A stretch of 64,000 nucleotides of DNA from Streptomyces rhizosphaerihabitans (lineage in GTDB: Bacteria > Actinomycetota > Actinomycetes > Streptomycetales > Streptomycetaceae), in contig NZ_JAODTZ010000008.1 in assembly GCF_025399795.1 (NCBI RefSeq), forward strand, positions 62,001 to 126,000, written 5' to 3'. The position numbers and the translations under genes are program-made. Below, piece by piece: positions 43,492 through 54,008 of this stretch; the first letter of the stretch is position 1; each line of letters begins with the position of its first letter. The notes under the pieces were generated by a model that did no database searches, was not told the DNA's origin, and saw nothing but the letters and a program-made list of their open reading frames with translations.

Positions 43492-44397
43492 TCAGCTCCA
43501 GCCGACGGCCGCGCGCAGCAGCCATTCGTGCGCTCGGGCGATGTGCGGCATCGCCAGCGTTCCGGTCCGGACGACGAGGAAGTACGTACGCAGCGGTGGC
43601 ACCGCGGGGTCGAGGAGCGCCACGACGTCTCCGCGTTCGATGGCGTCGGAGCAGAGATATCTGGGCAGGACGGCCAGGCCGGCGCCGGCGGAGGCGCAGG
43701 CGAGGACCGCCCGCAGATCCGGGACGACAACCGTGCCGGAGGTGGCCGGGCGGCAGTCGAAGACCGAGGCCCAGTAGCGGGCTACGAGCGGCAGCGACTC
43801 GTGGACCTCGACGATGGGGAAGTCCTCGAGAGCGTGGGCGCCCTTGCGGCGGAGTTTGCCCGGACCGATTTCGGCGGCCCAGCGTGGAGCGGCGACCAGG
43901 ACATGTTCCTCGTCGCAGAGCGGAGTCGCGGTGAGCAGCGCACCGCGTGGTTGGGCCGTCGTCATGGCCAGATCATGATGTCCGGCGGCGAGCCCCTCCA
44001 TCGTCTCCTCCGCGTTGCCGAAGGAGGCCCGCAGCGCGAAGCCCTGGCCGTCGTCACCGGTCAGCTCCGTGAGAGCGGGCAACGCGCGTTCCGCAGTGAA
44101 CTCCGGCGGACCCGCTAGATGCAGGGTGCGAACGGACGAGTCCTCGTCGAGACCGGTCTCGGCTATTTCCACCAAGGCGTCGAGATGCGGCGCCGCCTTG
44201 TGGGCGAGCTCGTCACCGATGGTCGTGGGGGTCACCCCGCGCGCCTGGCGCAGAAACAGAGGCCGCCCCAACTGGCGCTCCAGCGTGCGTATCTGTGAGG
44301 TGACGGCCGGCTGGGACAGGCCGAGCAGCGCGGCGGCACGAGTGAAGGAACCGGCCCGGTGCACCGTCACAAAAGTGCGCAGCAAGGCCAAGTCCAT
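43492..44397 (-). CDS. LysR-family transcriptional regulator
   Basis: A 301-residue LysR. The N-terminal helix-turn-helix is typical (LRTFVTVHRAGSFTRAAALLGLSQPAVTSQIRTLE), and the periplasmic-binding-like effector domain covers about 90-300. The target is unknown; neighbours on the same strand are a NUDIX gene and the cystathionine gamma-lyase operon. Confidence 0.93.
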   Translation of the reverse strand: MDLALLRTFVTVHRAGSFTRAAALLGLSQPAVTSQIRTLERQLGRPLFLRQARGVTPTTIGDELAHKAAPHLDALVEIAETGLDEDSSVRTLHLAGPPEFTAERALPALTELTGDDGQGFALRASFGNAEETMEGLAAGHHDLAMTTAQPRGALLTATPLCDEEHVLVAAPRWAAEIGPGKLRRKGAHALEDFPIVEVHESLPLVARYWASVFDCRPATSGTVVVPDLRAVLACASAGAGLAVLPRYLCSDAIERGDVVALLDPAVPPLRTYFLVVRTGTLAMPHIARAHEWLLRAAVGWS

Positions 44398-44532
44398 GCT
44401 GCCCCTCCCCTTTCAGCACCCCCGCGCGAGCCCTAACTATAAATAAGTCGATAGGTCTCTGTCGCTACTGTGATTGGACACTGACACAGAGTCAACTAGC
44501 CTTGTTCGCGCGGTTCTTTGCGCGCGGAACCG

Positions 44533-44571
44533 GGACGGTCCGAGCCACGAGGGGGGAGGCTCGGACCGTCC
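44533..44571 (-). terminator. Terminator of the cystathionine gamma-lyase operon
   Basis: A perfect 14-pair stem (44533-44546 with 44558-44571), 44 bases past the lyase stop codon on the minus strand. Confidence 0.8.
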
Positions 44572-44614
44572 GTAATACGTAGCTGGGGGTACTGATCCCG
44601 GAGCCACGACCACT

Positions 44615-45814
44615 TCACTCCGCGGATACGTCGAGGGCCCGCAGCACGTCCGCCACCAGGTCCTCGGGGTCCTCGGCGCCGGCGGAGAAGCGGATGAAGC
44701 CTTCCGGCACCGAGTCCCCACCCCACCGGCCGCGCCGCTCGGCCGTGGACCGTACCCCGCCGAAACTGGTGGCGTCGTCCACCAGACGCAGCGCGTCGAG
44801 AAAACGCTCGGCACGCGCGCGTGTGGGCAGCGTGAAGGAGACAACGCATCCGAAGCGACGCATCTGCTGCGAGGCGATCTTGTACGAGGGATCGTCGGGC
44901 AGTCCCGGGTAGCGCAGCCCGGTCACCTCGGGCCGCTCCCGCAGGGCCTCGGCGATCGTCCTCGCGGTGGCGGTCTGCCGGTCGGCCCTCAGCTGGAGCG
45001 TGGCGAGCGAGCGGTGGGCGAGCCAGGCCTCCATCGGGCCGGGGATGGCGCCGACGACCTTGCGCCAACGTCGTACGGGAGCCATCAGAGCGGCGTCCCG
45101 CCCGGTGACGTACCCCAGGAGGATGTCGCCGTGTCCGGTGAGCATCTTGGTACCGCTGGCCACGGAGAAGTCGGCACCCAGCTCCAGCGGTCGCTGTCCG
45201 AGCGGGGTGGCCAGCGTGTTGTCCACGGCGACGAGCGTGCCCTGCGCGTGTGCGGCGGCGACGAGGCGTCGCAGGTCGCAGACGTCGAGACCCGGGTTGG
45301 ACGGCGTCTCGATCCACAACAGCTTCGCGCCGTCGAGAACCTCCAGCTGGGCATCGCCGGCGGTGGGGGCGGTGCGCACTTCGATGCCGTACGCGGTCAG
45401 CTGCTCGCGCACCAGCGGCAGCACCTGATAGCCGTCGTCGGGCAGGACGACGATGTCGCCGGCCCGCAACTGCGAGAAGAGCACCGCGGAGATGGCGGCC
45501 ATGCCGGAGGGGAAGGAGAGCGTTTCGACCGAGTCCTGCCCGGGTGCCTCCAGCTCGCCGATGGCGCGCTCCAGGAGCGTCCAGGTCGGGTTCTCGTCGC
45601 GGCCGTAGGTGTACGGACCGGTGGGCTCACCGGGCAGATGGAAGTGCGCGGCGAAGACCGGGCCGGGAAGAGTCGGCTCGTACTTGACGGGCTCGGGCAG
45701 CCCGGCACGCACCGCCCGTGTGCCGTCGCCCGGCACCGTCGCCCGCGTGCCCTCACTCTCTCCCGCGGGGCCCGTGCCCGCACCGCTCGCCGTGACGAAA
45801 TCCCCTGACGTCAT
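44615..45814 (-). CDS. Cystathionine gamma-lyase (Cys/Met PLP enzyme)
   Basis: A 399-residue trans-sulphuration enzyme: PLP lysine in ASGTKMLTGHGDILLG, the substrate loop WIETPSNPGLDVCDL and the conserved YTYGRDENPTW start. It probably cleaves cystathionine to cysteine, 2-oxobutyrate and ammonia. Residues 1-40 are a Gly/Ala/Thr-rich extension. Its start overlaps the stop of the phosphatase gene by four bases (ATGA), so translation is coupled. Confidence 0.9.
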   Translation of the reverse strand: MTSGDFVTASGAGTGPAGESEGTRATVPGDGTRAVRAGLPEPVKYEPTLPGPVFAAHFHLPGEPTGPYTYGRDENPTWTLLERAIGELEAPGQDSVETLSFPSGMAAISAVLFSQLRAGDIVVLPDDGYQVLPLVREQLTAYGIEVRTAPTAGDAQLEVLDGAKLLWIETPSNPGLDVCDLRRLVAAAHAQGTLVAVDNTLATPLGQRPLELGADFSVASGTKMLTGHGDILLGYVTGRDAALMAPVRRWRKVVGAIPGPMEAWLAHRSLATLQLRADRQTATARTIAEALRERPEVTGLRYPGLPDDPSYKIASQQMRRFGCVVSFTLPTRARAERFLDALRLVDDATSFGGVRSTAERRGRWGGDSVPEGFIRFSAGAEDPEDLVADVLRALDVSAE

Positions 45815-46302
45815 GCCGCTCTTCCTCCCACTTGCTCTCGTACCGCGGCGAGCAGACCGGGGCTCGCCGCCTCCACCATCTCAAGACATTCCTCGAAGCC
45901 GTCCATATGTCCGTAATACGGATCGGGGACGTCCAGGGCGTCGCCCGCGGCCGGGTCGTACGAGCGCAACAGCCGGACCTTCCCCGCGTCCTCGGCACTG
46001 GTCGCGAGGCGACGCAGGGCCTTGAGGTGTCCGGTGTCGAGGGCGATGACGAGATCGAGACGGGAGAACCACGCGGCCTGGAACCGCCGGGCCGCGTGGT
46101 GGCTTTCGTAGCCGCCCGCTTCCAGCACGGCGACGGTGCGCTCGTCGGCGCCGTCGCCCTCGTGCCAGCCGTCCGTGCCCGCGCTGTCGACCTCGACCAG
46201 TTCGCCGAGTCCGGCCTCCGCCACCTGGGCACGGAACACGGACTCGGCCATCGGCGAGCGGCAGATGTTGCCGGTGCAGACGAAGCAGACGCGGTAGGTC
46301 AT
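45811..46302 (-). CDS. Low-molecular-weight protein-tyrosine phosphatase
   Basis: A 163-residue phosphatase with the P-loop CTGNICRSP (Cys9, Arg15) and the acid loop DPYYG. It dephosphorylates phosphotyrosine in proteins. It lies between the small membrane protein and cystathionine gamma-lyase genes in a tight operon. Confidence 0.95.
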   Translation of the reverse strand: MTYRVCFVCTGNICRSPMAESVFRAQVAEAGLGELVEVDSAGTDGWHEGDGADERTVAVLEAGGYESHHAARRFQAAWFSRLDLVIALDTGHLKALRRLATSAEDAGKVRLLRSYDPAAGDALDVPDPYYGHMDGFEECLEMVEAASPGLLAAVREQVGGRAA

Positions 46303-46311
46303 GGGACTCTC

Positions 46312-46689
46312 TCAGTCGTTGTCGGGCAGGACGACATTGAGCGCCCAGGAGACGACGGAGATGATCAGGCCCCCCAGGACGGCGGTCCAGAAGCCCTCCA
46401 CGTGGAAGCTCAGGTCGAGTTTGTCGGCGAGCCACGAGGTGAGCAGCAGCATCAAGGCGTTCACCAAAAGGGTGACCAGGCCGAGCGTGAGGATGAAGAG
46501 CGGGAAGGTCAGTACCTTCACGACCGGCTTGACCAGGACGTTCACCAGTCCGAAGACCAGTGCGACGAGGAGGAGCGTGCCTATCTTCTTGCCCGTGCTG
46601 TCGCCCGTCAGGGTGATCTTGTCGAGCAGCCAGACGGCGACGGCCAGGGCCCCCGCGTTGGCGAGTGTCTTGACTACGAAATTCTTCAT
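46312..46689 (-). CDS. Phage-holin-type (family 4) membrane protein
   Basis: A 125-residue protein with four hydrophobic segments (LANAGALAVAVWLL, IGTLLLVALVFGLVNVLV, LFILTLGLVTLLVNALMLLL, VLGGLIISVVSWALNVVL). This is the Phage_holin_4_2/YvlD-like family, found in many bacteria without phages. Nine bases separate it from the phosphatase gene. The function is unknown. Confidence 0.85.
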   Translation of the reverse strand: MKNFVVKTLANAGALAVAVWLLDKITLTGDSTGKKIGTLLLVALVFGLVNVLVKPVVKVLTFPLFILTLGLVTLLVNALMLLLTSWLADKLDLSFHVEGFWTAVLGGLIISVVSWALNVVLPDND

Positions 46690-46770
46690 GTGTCTGATCG
46701 TGGCAGAGAGATCGACTGGCAAGAAGGGGCTGTGGACACAGCCTGTGGTGCACAAGAGCGGACGAGGGCG

Positions 46771-47088
46771 ATGAAGGCATTCCGGCTGGACGAACTGGAG
46801 GCGGAACGCGCCGCCAACGACGGCGCCTACCTGCAGTTTCTGCGTGAGCGGAACATGTCGGTCGGGCTGTACGCGCTCGACGCGGGCGGCCTCGACCCGC
46901 AGAAGCCGCACGCCCAGGACGAGGTGTACTTCGTGGTGAGCGGGCGTGCGTCGATCACGGTCGGCCTGGAGACCACTCAGGTGGCACGGGGCAGCGTCGT
47001 CTACGTACCCGCAGGGGTCGCCCACAAGTTCCACCACATCACGGAGGATCTGCGGGTCCTGGTGGTGTTCTCTCCGCCCGAGAGCTGA
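46771..47088 (+). CDS. Small cupin protein
   Basis: A 105-residue single cupin barrel. Motif 1 (HAQDEVYFVVSGRA) and motif 2 (VYVPAGVAHKF) keep most metal ligands. The substrate is unknown. It is divergent from the holin-like gene. Confidence 0.85.
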   Translation: MKAFRLDELEAERAANDGAYLQFLRERNMSVGLYALDAGGLDPQKPHAQDEVYFVVSGRASITVGLETTQVARGSVVYVPAGVAHKFHHITEDLRVLVVFSPPES

Positions 47089-47251
47089 CCCGCGTCTCAG
47101 GGTTCCCTAGGGGGACGGTCAGGGGAGGACAAGGGATGCGAGGCCACCGCACTGTCCCTCTCCGGCCTAGCATCGGATGCGAGACATCAGAGAACCCGGA
47201 ATCAGTGTCCCGGTGTCGGGGCCACGGGCGAGGAGAGGTAAGGACAGGGCG

Positions 47252-47464
47252 ATGCGAGAGATCTTCAACGGTATGCCGTGGTGGGTGAAGTGGGTCGCGG
47301 TGCCGGTCATCGCCCTGGTGGTGTTCGGCACTCTGATAGCGAGCGTCGTCGGCTTCCTCATCGGCCTGCTCTTCAAGCTGCTCATCTTCGTCGCGCTGGT
47401 CGGCGGGCTGATCTACATCGTGCGGAAGTTCATGTCGAGTTCCTCCTCGCGCAGCGACTGGTGA
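47252..47464 (+). CDS. DUF5326-family small membrane protein
   Basis: A 70-residue protein with two hydrophobic segments (WWVKWVAVPVIALVVFGTLIA and VVGFLIGLLFKLLIFVALVG) and a Ser-rich tail. It is conserved beside ssgR in Streptomyces. ATG 47252 follows AGGACAGGG. Confidence 0.8.
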   Translation: MREIFNGMPWWVKWVAVPVIALVVFGTLIASVVGFLIGLLFKLLIFVALVGGLIYIVRKFMSSSSSRSDW

Positions 47465-47675
47465 GGCGCGAGAGGGTGAGCGACAGGTAACGGCGAAGGG
47501 GGAAAGGGAACCCAAGGTTCCCTCGGCCGGGGGAAGTTTTCCGGCGAGGCCGTATGCGAGCGGTGACTGGCGGTTAGAGTCCGGAACTCGACGCGGGGTC
47601 GACCCCGCGGGCAGCGCACAGCCCCCTCCCGTGTTTCCCCGCACGGGCGGTCCTCCTCGCGCTTCGGAGTGCTCC

Positions 47676-48746
47676 TTGGCCACGGTTGACACCGCACCCG
47701 CACCATCAGTCGCTCCACCCTTCCGGAGATCGGGCACGCCCGCGGCGGCACGCGTTCCACCGGTCCAGCCGCGCACCTCGCCGGGGGAGCCGTCCCTTCC
47801 ACGCACCTCGCCGGCTCCACTCAGGGAGCCGACGCCCCCGCGTACTCCGACGGCGGAGGCGCCCACTCGGCGCACCTCGCCGGCGGATGGGCACACCAGG
47901 CCGTCGGTCGCCCGCGGTTCGGCCTCCCCGGTCGCGGGGAGGGCACGGCTAGCCCGCACCCCTCCCGCGGAGCCCGAGGCCGCCCCTCTGGGCTCTCACC
48001 CCACCACTCTGATCGGCTCGGTCCAGCGGGCGATGCGTCTGCTGGAGGCCGTCGCCTCGCGTGAGCAGGGCGCGCCCGCCAAGCAGCTCGCCCGGGAGGC
48101 GGGACTCGCGTTGCCGACCGCCTATCACCTGCTGCGCACCCTGGTTCACGAGGGCTATCTGCGCCGGGACAGAGGGCTGTTCTTCCTCGGAGAGGCCGCC
48201 GAGCGGCTGAGCAGCAGCGGCGCCCAGCAGAAACGTCGCAGCACGGTGAGGGACACACTCGTGCACTGGCGCGATGCGCTGGGAGCACCCGTGTACTACG
48301 CGGTCTACCGTGACGGCGAGATCGAGGTCATGTGTGTCGCCGACACCCCGGCGAACCCCGCGGCCGAGGAGTGGGCCGACTTCCGTGAGACCGGGCACGC
48401 CCACGCGATCGGCCAGTGTCTGCTGGCTCAGCTGGACGACGAGTCCCGGCGCGACCACCTCGACCGCTACCCGGTGCAGCCGATCACTCCGTACACGGTA
48501 CGTGACAAGGACCGTCTGCTGCGGCGCCTGGAACGGGCGGGGCGGATGGAACCGGTGACCGAGCGGCAGGAGTACGCGCTGGGCACGGTCTGTGCCGCGA
48601 TCCCGATCACCGCGGGCAGTTCGGCAGCGGCCGTGGCGCTCTCCCTCCCTTCCCACCAGGCCGACCGACTGCTGCCCGCGGCACGGAAGTTGCAGAGTGA
48701 AGTCGGCAGGCTGCTAGGAACACTCGCCATCTCTATCAGTATCTGA
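47676..48746 (+). CDS. ssgR: SsgR, IclR-family activator of ssgA
   Basis: A 356-residue protein. The N-terminal 110 residues are rich in Pro, Thr, Ala and Arg. The IclR DNA-binding domain follows (SVQRAMRLLEAVASREQG, AREAGLALPTAYHLLRTLVHEGYL), then the effector domain. In S. coelicolor SsgR activates ssgA before sporulation; ssgA is the next gene here. The start is uncertain: TTG 47676 follows GGAG; GTG 47631 would give 371 residues; a later start near 48001 would give the shorter published form. Confidence 0.88.
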   Translation: MATVDTAPAPSVAPPFRRSGTPAAARVPPVQPRTSPGEPSLPRTSPAPLREPTPPRTPTAEAPTRRTSPADGHTRPSVARGSASPVAGRARLARTPPAEPEAAPLGSHPTTLIGSVQRAMRLLEAVASREQGAPAKQLAREAGLALPTAYHLLRTLVHEGYLRRDRGLFFLGEAAERLSSSGAQQKRRSTVRDTLVHWRDALGAPVYYAVYRDGEIEVMCVADTPANPAAEEWADFRETGHAHAIGQCLLAQLDDESRRDHLDRYPVQPITPYTVRDKDRLLRRLERAGRMEPVTERQEYALGTVCAAIPITAGSSAAAVALSLPSHQADRLLPAARKLQSEVGRLLGTLAISISI

Positions 48747-48846
48747 AAACTCACTCCTTGTAATGCGGCATGCACGTTGAGCAAGATTTCCAGCAGCGTC
48801 AGGGGGATGATTCCTGGCCAGTCGATGGCAAACGACGGGGTAGGCG

Positions 48847-49284
48847 ATGCGCGAGTCGGTGCAGGCAGAGGTCATGATGAGCTTCCTCGTGTCCGAGGAG
48901 CTGTCCTTCCGCATTCCGGTCGAGCTGCGATACGAGACCGGTGATCCGTATGCCGTGCGCCTGACCTTCCACTTGCCCGGCGACGCACCTGTGACCTGGG
49001 TGTTCGGGCGGGAGCTGCTGATCGACGGAGTCGGCAGGCCGTGCGGTGACGGCGATGTGCACATCGCTCCGGCCGACCCGGAGGCCTTCGGCGAGGTGCT
49101 GATCCGGCTTCAGGTCGGTGGCGATCACGCGCTGTTCCGGTCCGGGGCCGCGCCGCTCGTCGCGTTTCTCGACCGGACGGACAAGTTGGTGCCGCTCGGG
49201 CAGGAGCGCTCCCTCGCGGGTTTCGACACATCCCTCGACGAAGCGCTCGACCGCATCCTCGCGGAGGAGCAGAGCGCGGGCTGA
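48847..49284 (+). CDS. ssgA: Sporulation and cell-division activator SsgA
   Basis: A 145-residue SALP-family protein, unique to morphologically complex actinobacteria. MSFLVSEELSFRIPVELRY is diagnostic, as is the LVAFLDRTDKLVPLGQE region. SsgA controls germination, branching and septum placement and helps SsgB recruit FtsZ. The start MRESVQAEVMM gives nine extra residues compared with MSFL. It is expected to be under SsgR control. Confidence 0.95.
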   Translation: MRESVQAEVMMSFLVSEELSFRIPVELRYETGDPYAVRLTFHLPGDAPVTWVFGRELLIDGVGRPCGDGDVHIAPADPEAFGEVLIRLQVGGDHALFRSGAAPLVAFLDRTDKLVPLGQERSLAGFDTSLDEALDRILAEEQSAG

Positions 49285-49366
49285 AGCCCCGGCAGCCCAG
49301 AGCGGAGTAACGCTTCCTCACAAGGGGCGTCGTTGCAGGATGGTTTCAGCTCTTTCGGCGGGTGGC

Positions 49367-50878
49367 TCAGTGCTTGCGCCGGCGTCCCTTCCCGCTCCGT
49401 GCCGGCGTCCTGGCAGCCGCGGGCTCCACGGGGAGGGGTTCGGCCCCGTCACGGTCCGCGGCGACCACCAGGGCGGCCAGCGCGGTCGTCACCGGCACCG
49501 CGGCGACCAGACCGATCGATCCGACCAGGGTGCGCACGATCTCCTCGGCGACCAGTTCGCTGTTGGCAACGGTGCCCACGCTGCTCTGCGCGATCGAGAA
49601 GAGCAGCAGCAGCGGCAGCGCGGCGCCCGCGTAGGCCAGGACGAGCGTGTTGACGACCGACGCGATGTGGTCGCGGCCGATACGGATGCCCGCGCGGTAC
49701 AGGCCACGCCAGCCCATCGTGGGATTGGCCTCGTGCAGTTCCCAGACCGCGGACGTCTGCGTCACCGTCACGTCGTCGAGGACGCCGAGCGAGCCGATGA
49801 TGACTCCGGCCAGCAGCAGACCGCTCATGTCGATGGACGGGTACAGACCGTGGATCAGGCCGGTGCTGTCGTCGGTGTTGCCGGTCAGTACGGCCCAGTC
49901 GATGAAGACCGAGCCGAGGAGGCCGATCAGCACCAGTGAGAGCAGGGTGCCGACCACCGCCACGGATGTCCGGGCCGACAGGCCATGGCACATGTAGAGC
50001 GCGATCAGCATGATCGCGCTGGACCCGACAACGGCCACGAGCAGCGGGTTCGAGCCCTGCAGGATCGCGGGCAGGATGAAGAAGTTCAGGATCATGAAAC
50101 TGATGGCCAGGGCGACCAGCGCCATGACGCCGCGCATCCGGCCGATCACCACGACGACCACGGCGAAGATCAGGGCCAGCAGTGCCAGGGGCAGCTTCCG
50201 GTTCGCGTCCGTGACCGAGTACTGGAGGTCCTTGGGGGCGGAGGGCTCGTACGCGACGACGACCTTCTCGCTCCGGTGCAACTGCCGTGACTGATCCGGC
50301 TGAACGATCTCGATGAACGTACGGCCCTTGTCCTTACCGGTGTCGATCCGGACCGTCGCCTTCTTGCATTCACCCGCCGCCTGCTGCTGGGCGGAGGAGC
50401 CCTCGGCGGTGGAGGTGTCGCCTGTCGGGGTCTCCGCCGAGGCGTTCACGGACTTGCAGTCCACCTGGTCGATCCTGGTGACCGTCGCCTGCTGGGTCTG
50501 CCGGTCGAATCCGACACCGGTGCGCTGGTGGGAAGGCGCGCCGCCGGGCCACAGCACCACGAGACCCACCGCGACCGCGGCCGCGAAGGGGATGAGTACC
50601 GCGGCGATGACCTTGCGCAGATGCTTGGAGACCGGCGCGGCGGGACCGTGGCTGTGCGAGTGCCCGTGTCCGACGCTCGGACCCTCGCCGGGTCCACCGG
50701 CGGGATCCGGCCCGTGTCCGCCGCCGGGACGGTGGTGATCACTGCCCGGTCCGGGACCGGCACCGCCACCCGGCCCATGGCCGTGTCCGTTGCCGGAGCC
50801 ATGCCCGTGGCCGTCGTCGGAGCCCGGGCGGCGCGGCGGCTCGGGCGGCGGGAACGGGTGCTGCTGGGTGGTTGTCAC
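49367..50878 (-). CDS. YibE/F-family membrane protein with His-rich N-terminus
   Basis: A 503-residue protein. The first 80 residues are rich in His, Gly and Pro (with repeats like GHGHGSGNGHGHG), which suggests metal binding. One membrane segment is at about 88-110; an outer domain has two cysteines (VDCKS, GECKK); then seven membrane segments form the YibE/F domain (MSGLLLAGVIIGSLGVLDDVT). Function unknown. It is divergent from thiC. Confidence 0.85.
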   Translation of the reverse strand: MTTTQQHPFPPPEPPRRPGSDDGHGHGSGNGHGHGPGGGAGPGPGSDHHRPGGGHGPDPAGGPGEGPSVGHGHSHSHGPAAPVSKHLRKVIAAVLIPFAAAVAVGLVVLWPGGAPSHQRTGVGFDRQTQQATVTRIDQVDCKSVNASAETPTGDTSTAEGSSAQQQAAGECKKATVRIDTGKDKGRTFIEIVQPDQSRQLHRSEKVVVAYEPSAPKDLQYSVTDANRKLPLALLALIFAVVVVVIGRMRGVMALVALAISFMILNFFILPAILQGSNPLLVAVVGSSAIMLIALYMCHGLSARTSVAVVGTLLSLVLIGLLGSVFIDWAVLTGNTDDSTGLIHGLYPSIDMSGLLLAGVIIGSLGVLDDVTVTQTSAVWELHEANPTMGWRGLYRAGIRIGRDHIASVVNTLVLAYAGAALPLLLLFSIAQSSVGTVANSELVAEEIVRTLVGSIGLVAAVPVTTALAALVVAADRDGAEPLPVEPAAARTPARSGKGRRRKH

Positions 50879-50913
50879 CGCCCGATCATCGCAAGAACGG
50901 CAAGGGCCCTCTG

Positions 50914-50941
50914 TTCACCGCGCCAAATATGACGCTAGCGT
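50914..50941 (+). promoter_or_regulatory. Possible thiC promoter
   Basis: TTCACC (50914-50919), 16-base spacer, TAGCGT (50936-50941). It lies just ahead of the riboswitch. Confidence 0.45.
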
Positions 50942-50955
50942 GGAGGCACCTTTGC

Positions 50956-52919
<1,964 letters not shown>

Positions 52920-52929
52920 GCCGCTCCAC

Positions 52930-52968
52930 AGGGCTGCGGTCCGGGGCGGGCCCCCGGACCGCAGCCCT
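52930..52968. terminator. Bidirectional terminator after thiC
   Basis: A perfect 16-pair stem (52930-52945 with 52953-52968) between convergent thiC and VOC genes. Confidence 0.85.
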
Positions 52969-52976
52969 CGGCCCGG

Positions 52977-53372
52977 TCATGCCGCGACGTCCTGCGGGTA
53001 CCAACGCAGTTCCACCGTGTTGCCGTCGGGGTCCTGGACGTAGACGGAGGTGGCGGTGCCCCGCGCGCCGAAGCGTTCCACAGGACCCTGAAGCACGGTG
53101 AAGGAGCCGGAAGCGATGACCTCGTCCCAGTCCAGCGGTTCCACGGTGAGACAGATGTGGTCGACGTTGGACCCCCCGCGGGCATGGGCGACCAGGTCGA
53201 TGATGGTTTCCGCGGTGACCCTCACCGAGGGGAACGGGGCCTGGCCGCCCCGCCACTCGGCGACGCGTACGGGTGCCAGGCCGAGCAGTCCGGTGTAGAA
53301 GCCCAGGGACCGTTCGACGTCCTCGACGTTGAGGACCAGATGGTCGAAGGCCTTCACGCGCACGGTGGTCAC
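52977..53372 (-). CDS. VOC/glyoxalase-family protein
   Basis: A 131-residue protein with two VOC half-folds (FDHLVLNVEDVERSLGFYTGLLGL and TSVYVQDPDGNTVELRWYP). Metal ligands of the family are kept (His8, Glu near the end). The substrate is unknown. GTG 53372 overlaps the stop of the DUF1801 gene by four bases; GTG 53363 and 53357 are alternatives. Confidence 0.82.
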   Translation of the reverse strand: MTTVRVKAFDHLVLNVEDVERSLGFYTGLLGLAPVRVAEWRGGQAPFPSVRVTAETIIDLVAHARGGSNVDHICLTVEPLDWDEVIASGSFTVLQGPVERFGARGTATSVYVQDPDGNTVELRWYPQDVAA

Positions 53373-53731
53373 TTCGTCTCCAGGGCGACGGCGTGGCGAA
53401 GCCACTCGCTGAACAGGACGGGGTCGACGTCCTCGGCACCGCCGAGTTTCACGGAGGCCATGTGGCGGGCTCCGGCTACCAGTCGGCCCGATGGATCGGC
53501 CACTTCCTGGCCGCGCCAGAGGCCGAAGGCGACGTAGGACTTGTAGGCCTTGAGCAGGCAGACCGGGGTCTGACCCGGCTTGTCTCCGAGGCTCCAGGTG
53601 GGATGGCCGTGCCAGAGCGCACCGGAGTCGTCGGGTAGGGCCGAGTCGATGACAGGCCTGATCCTCTCGCCGATGTCGCGCAGTGGGCCTTCGAGGTCGT
53701 TCAGGTAGGCGGTGATGTCCGAGGAGTTCAT
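53369..53731 (-). CDS. DUF1801-family protein
   Basis: A 120-residue protein: VIDSALPDDSGALWHGHPTWSL and KSYVAFGLWRGQ are typical of the YdhG/DUF1801 fold. Function unknown. Translationally coupled to the VOC gene and divergent from LysR. Longer readings upstream (to 54094) overlap the lysR gene and are not real. Confidence 0.78.
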   Translation of the reverse strand: MNSSDITAYLNDLEGPLRDIGERIRPVIDSALPDDSGALWHGHPTWSLGDKPGQTPVCLLKAYKSYVAFGLWRGQEVADPSGRLVAGARHMASVKLGGAEDVDPVLFSEWLRHAVALETK

Positions 53732-53954
53732 GTGGGTCCCGTTCAGGAGGGGTGCGGTGGGTGGGTTGAACCGAGCACCGACGTGCTGCGTGCCTGTGCG
53801 CGACTGCGTTGGGCCTGTCTGTCTGCCCGTCTGCCCGTCTGCGTTGCCGGTTCGGGCGTGTCGGCGTCCGTGCGCTCGGGTGTCCGGGGGACTCACCGGG
53901 TTGTCTCCGGCGACCGGGCGGACGCCTTCTACGATCCGCCGTATGGCAGGCACC

Positions 53955-53967
53955 ATCAAGGCGTGAT
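53955..53967. promoter_or_regulatory. Possible LysR-type site
   Basis: ATCA-N5-TGAT, in the divergent region between DUF1801 and lysR, 42 bases before the lysR start. Short and weak. Confidence 0.25.
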
Positions 53968-54008
53968 CGCCGTACAACCGTTGAGCCAGATTTAACGCCG
54001 GGGGTTTC

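Noticed and set aside
46312..46689. Phage holin as evidence of a prophage
   Set aside because: This family is widespread in bacterial core genomes, and no other phage gene is nearby.
46731..46739. DnaA box before the cupin gene
   Set aside because: A single word (GTGTCCACA in reverse) without partners; expected by chance.
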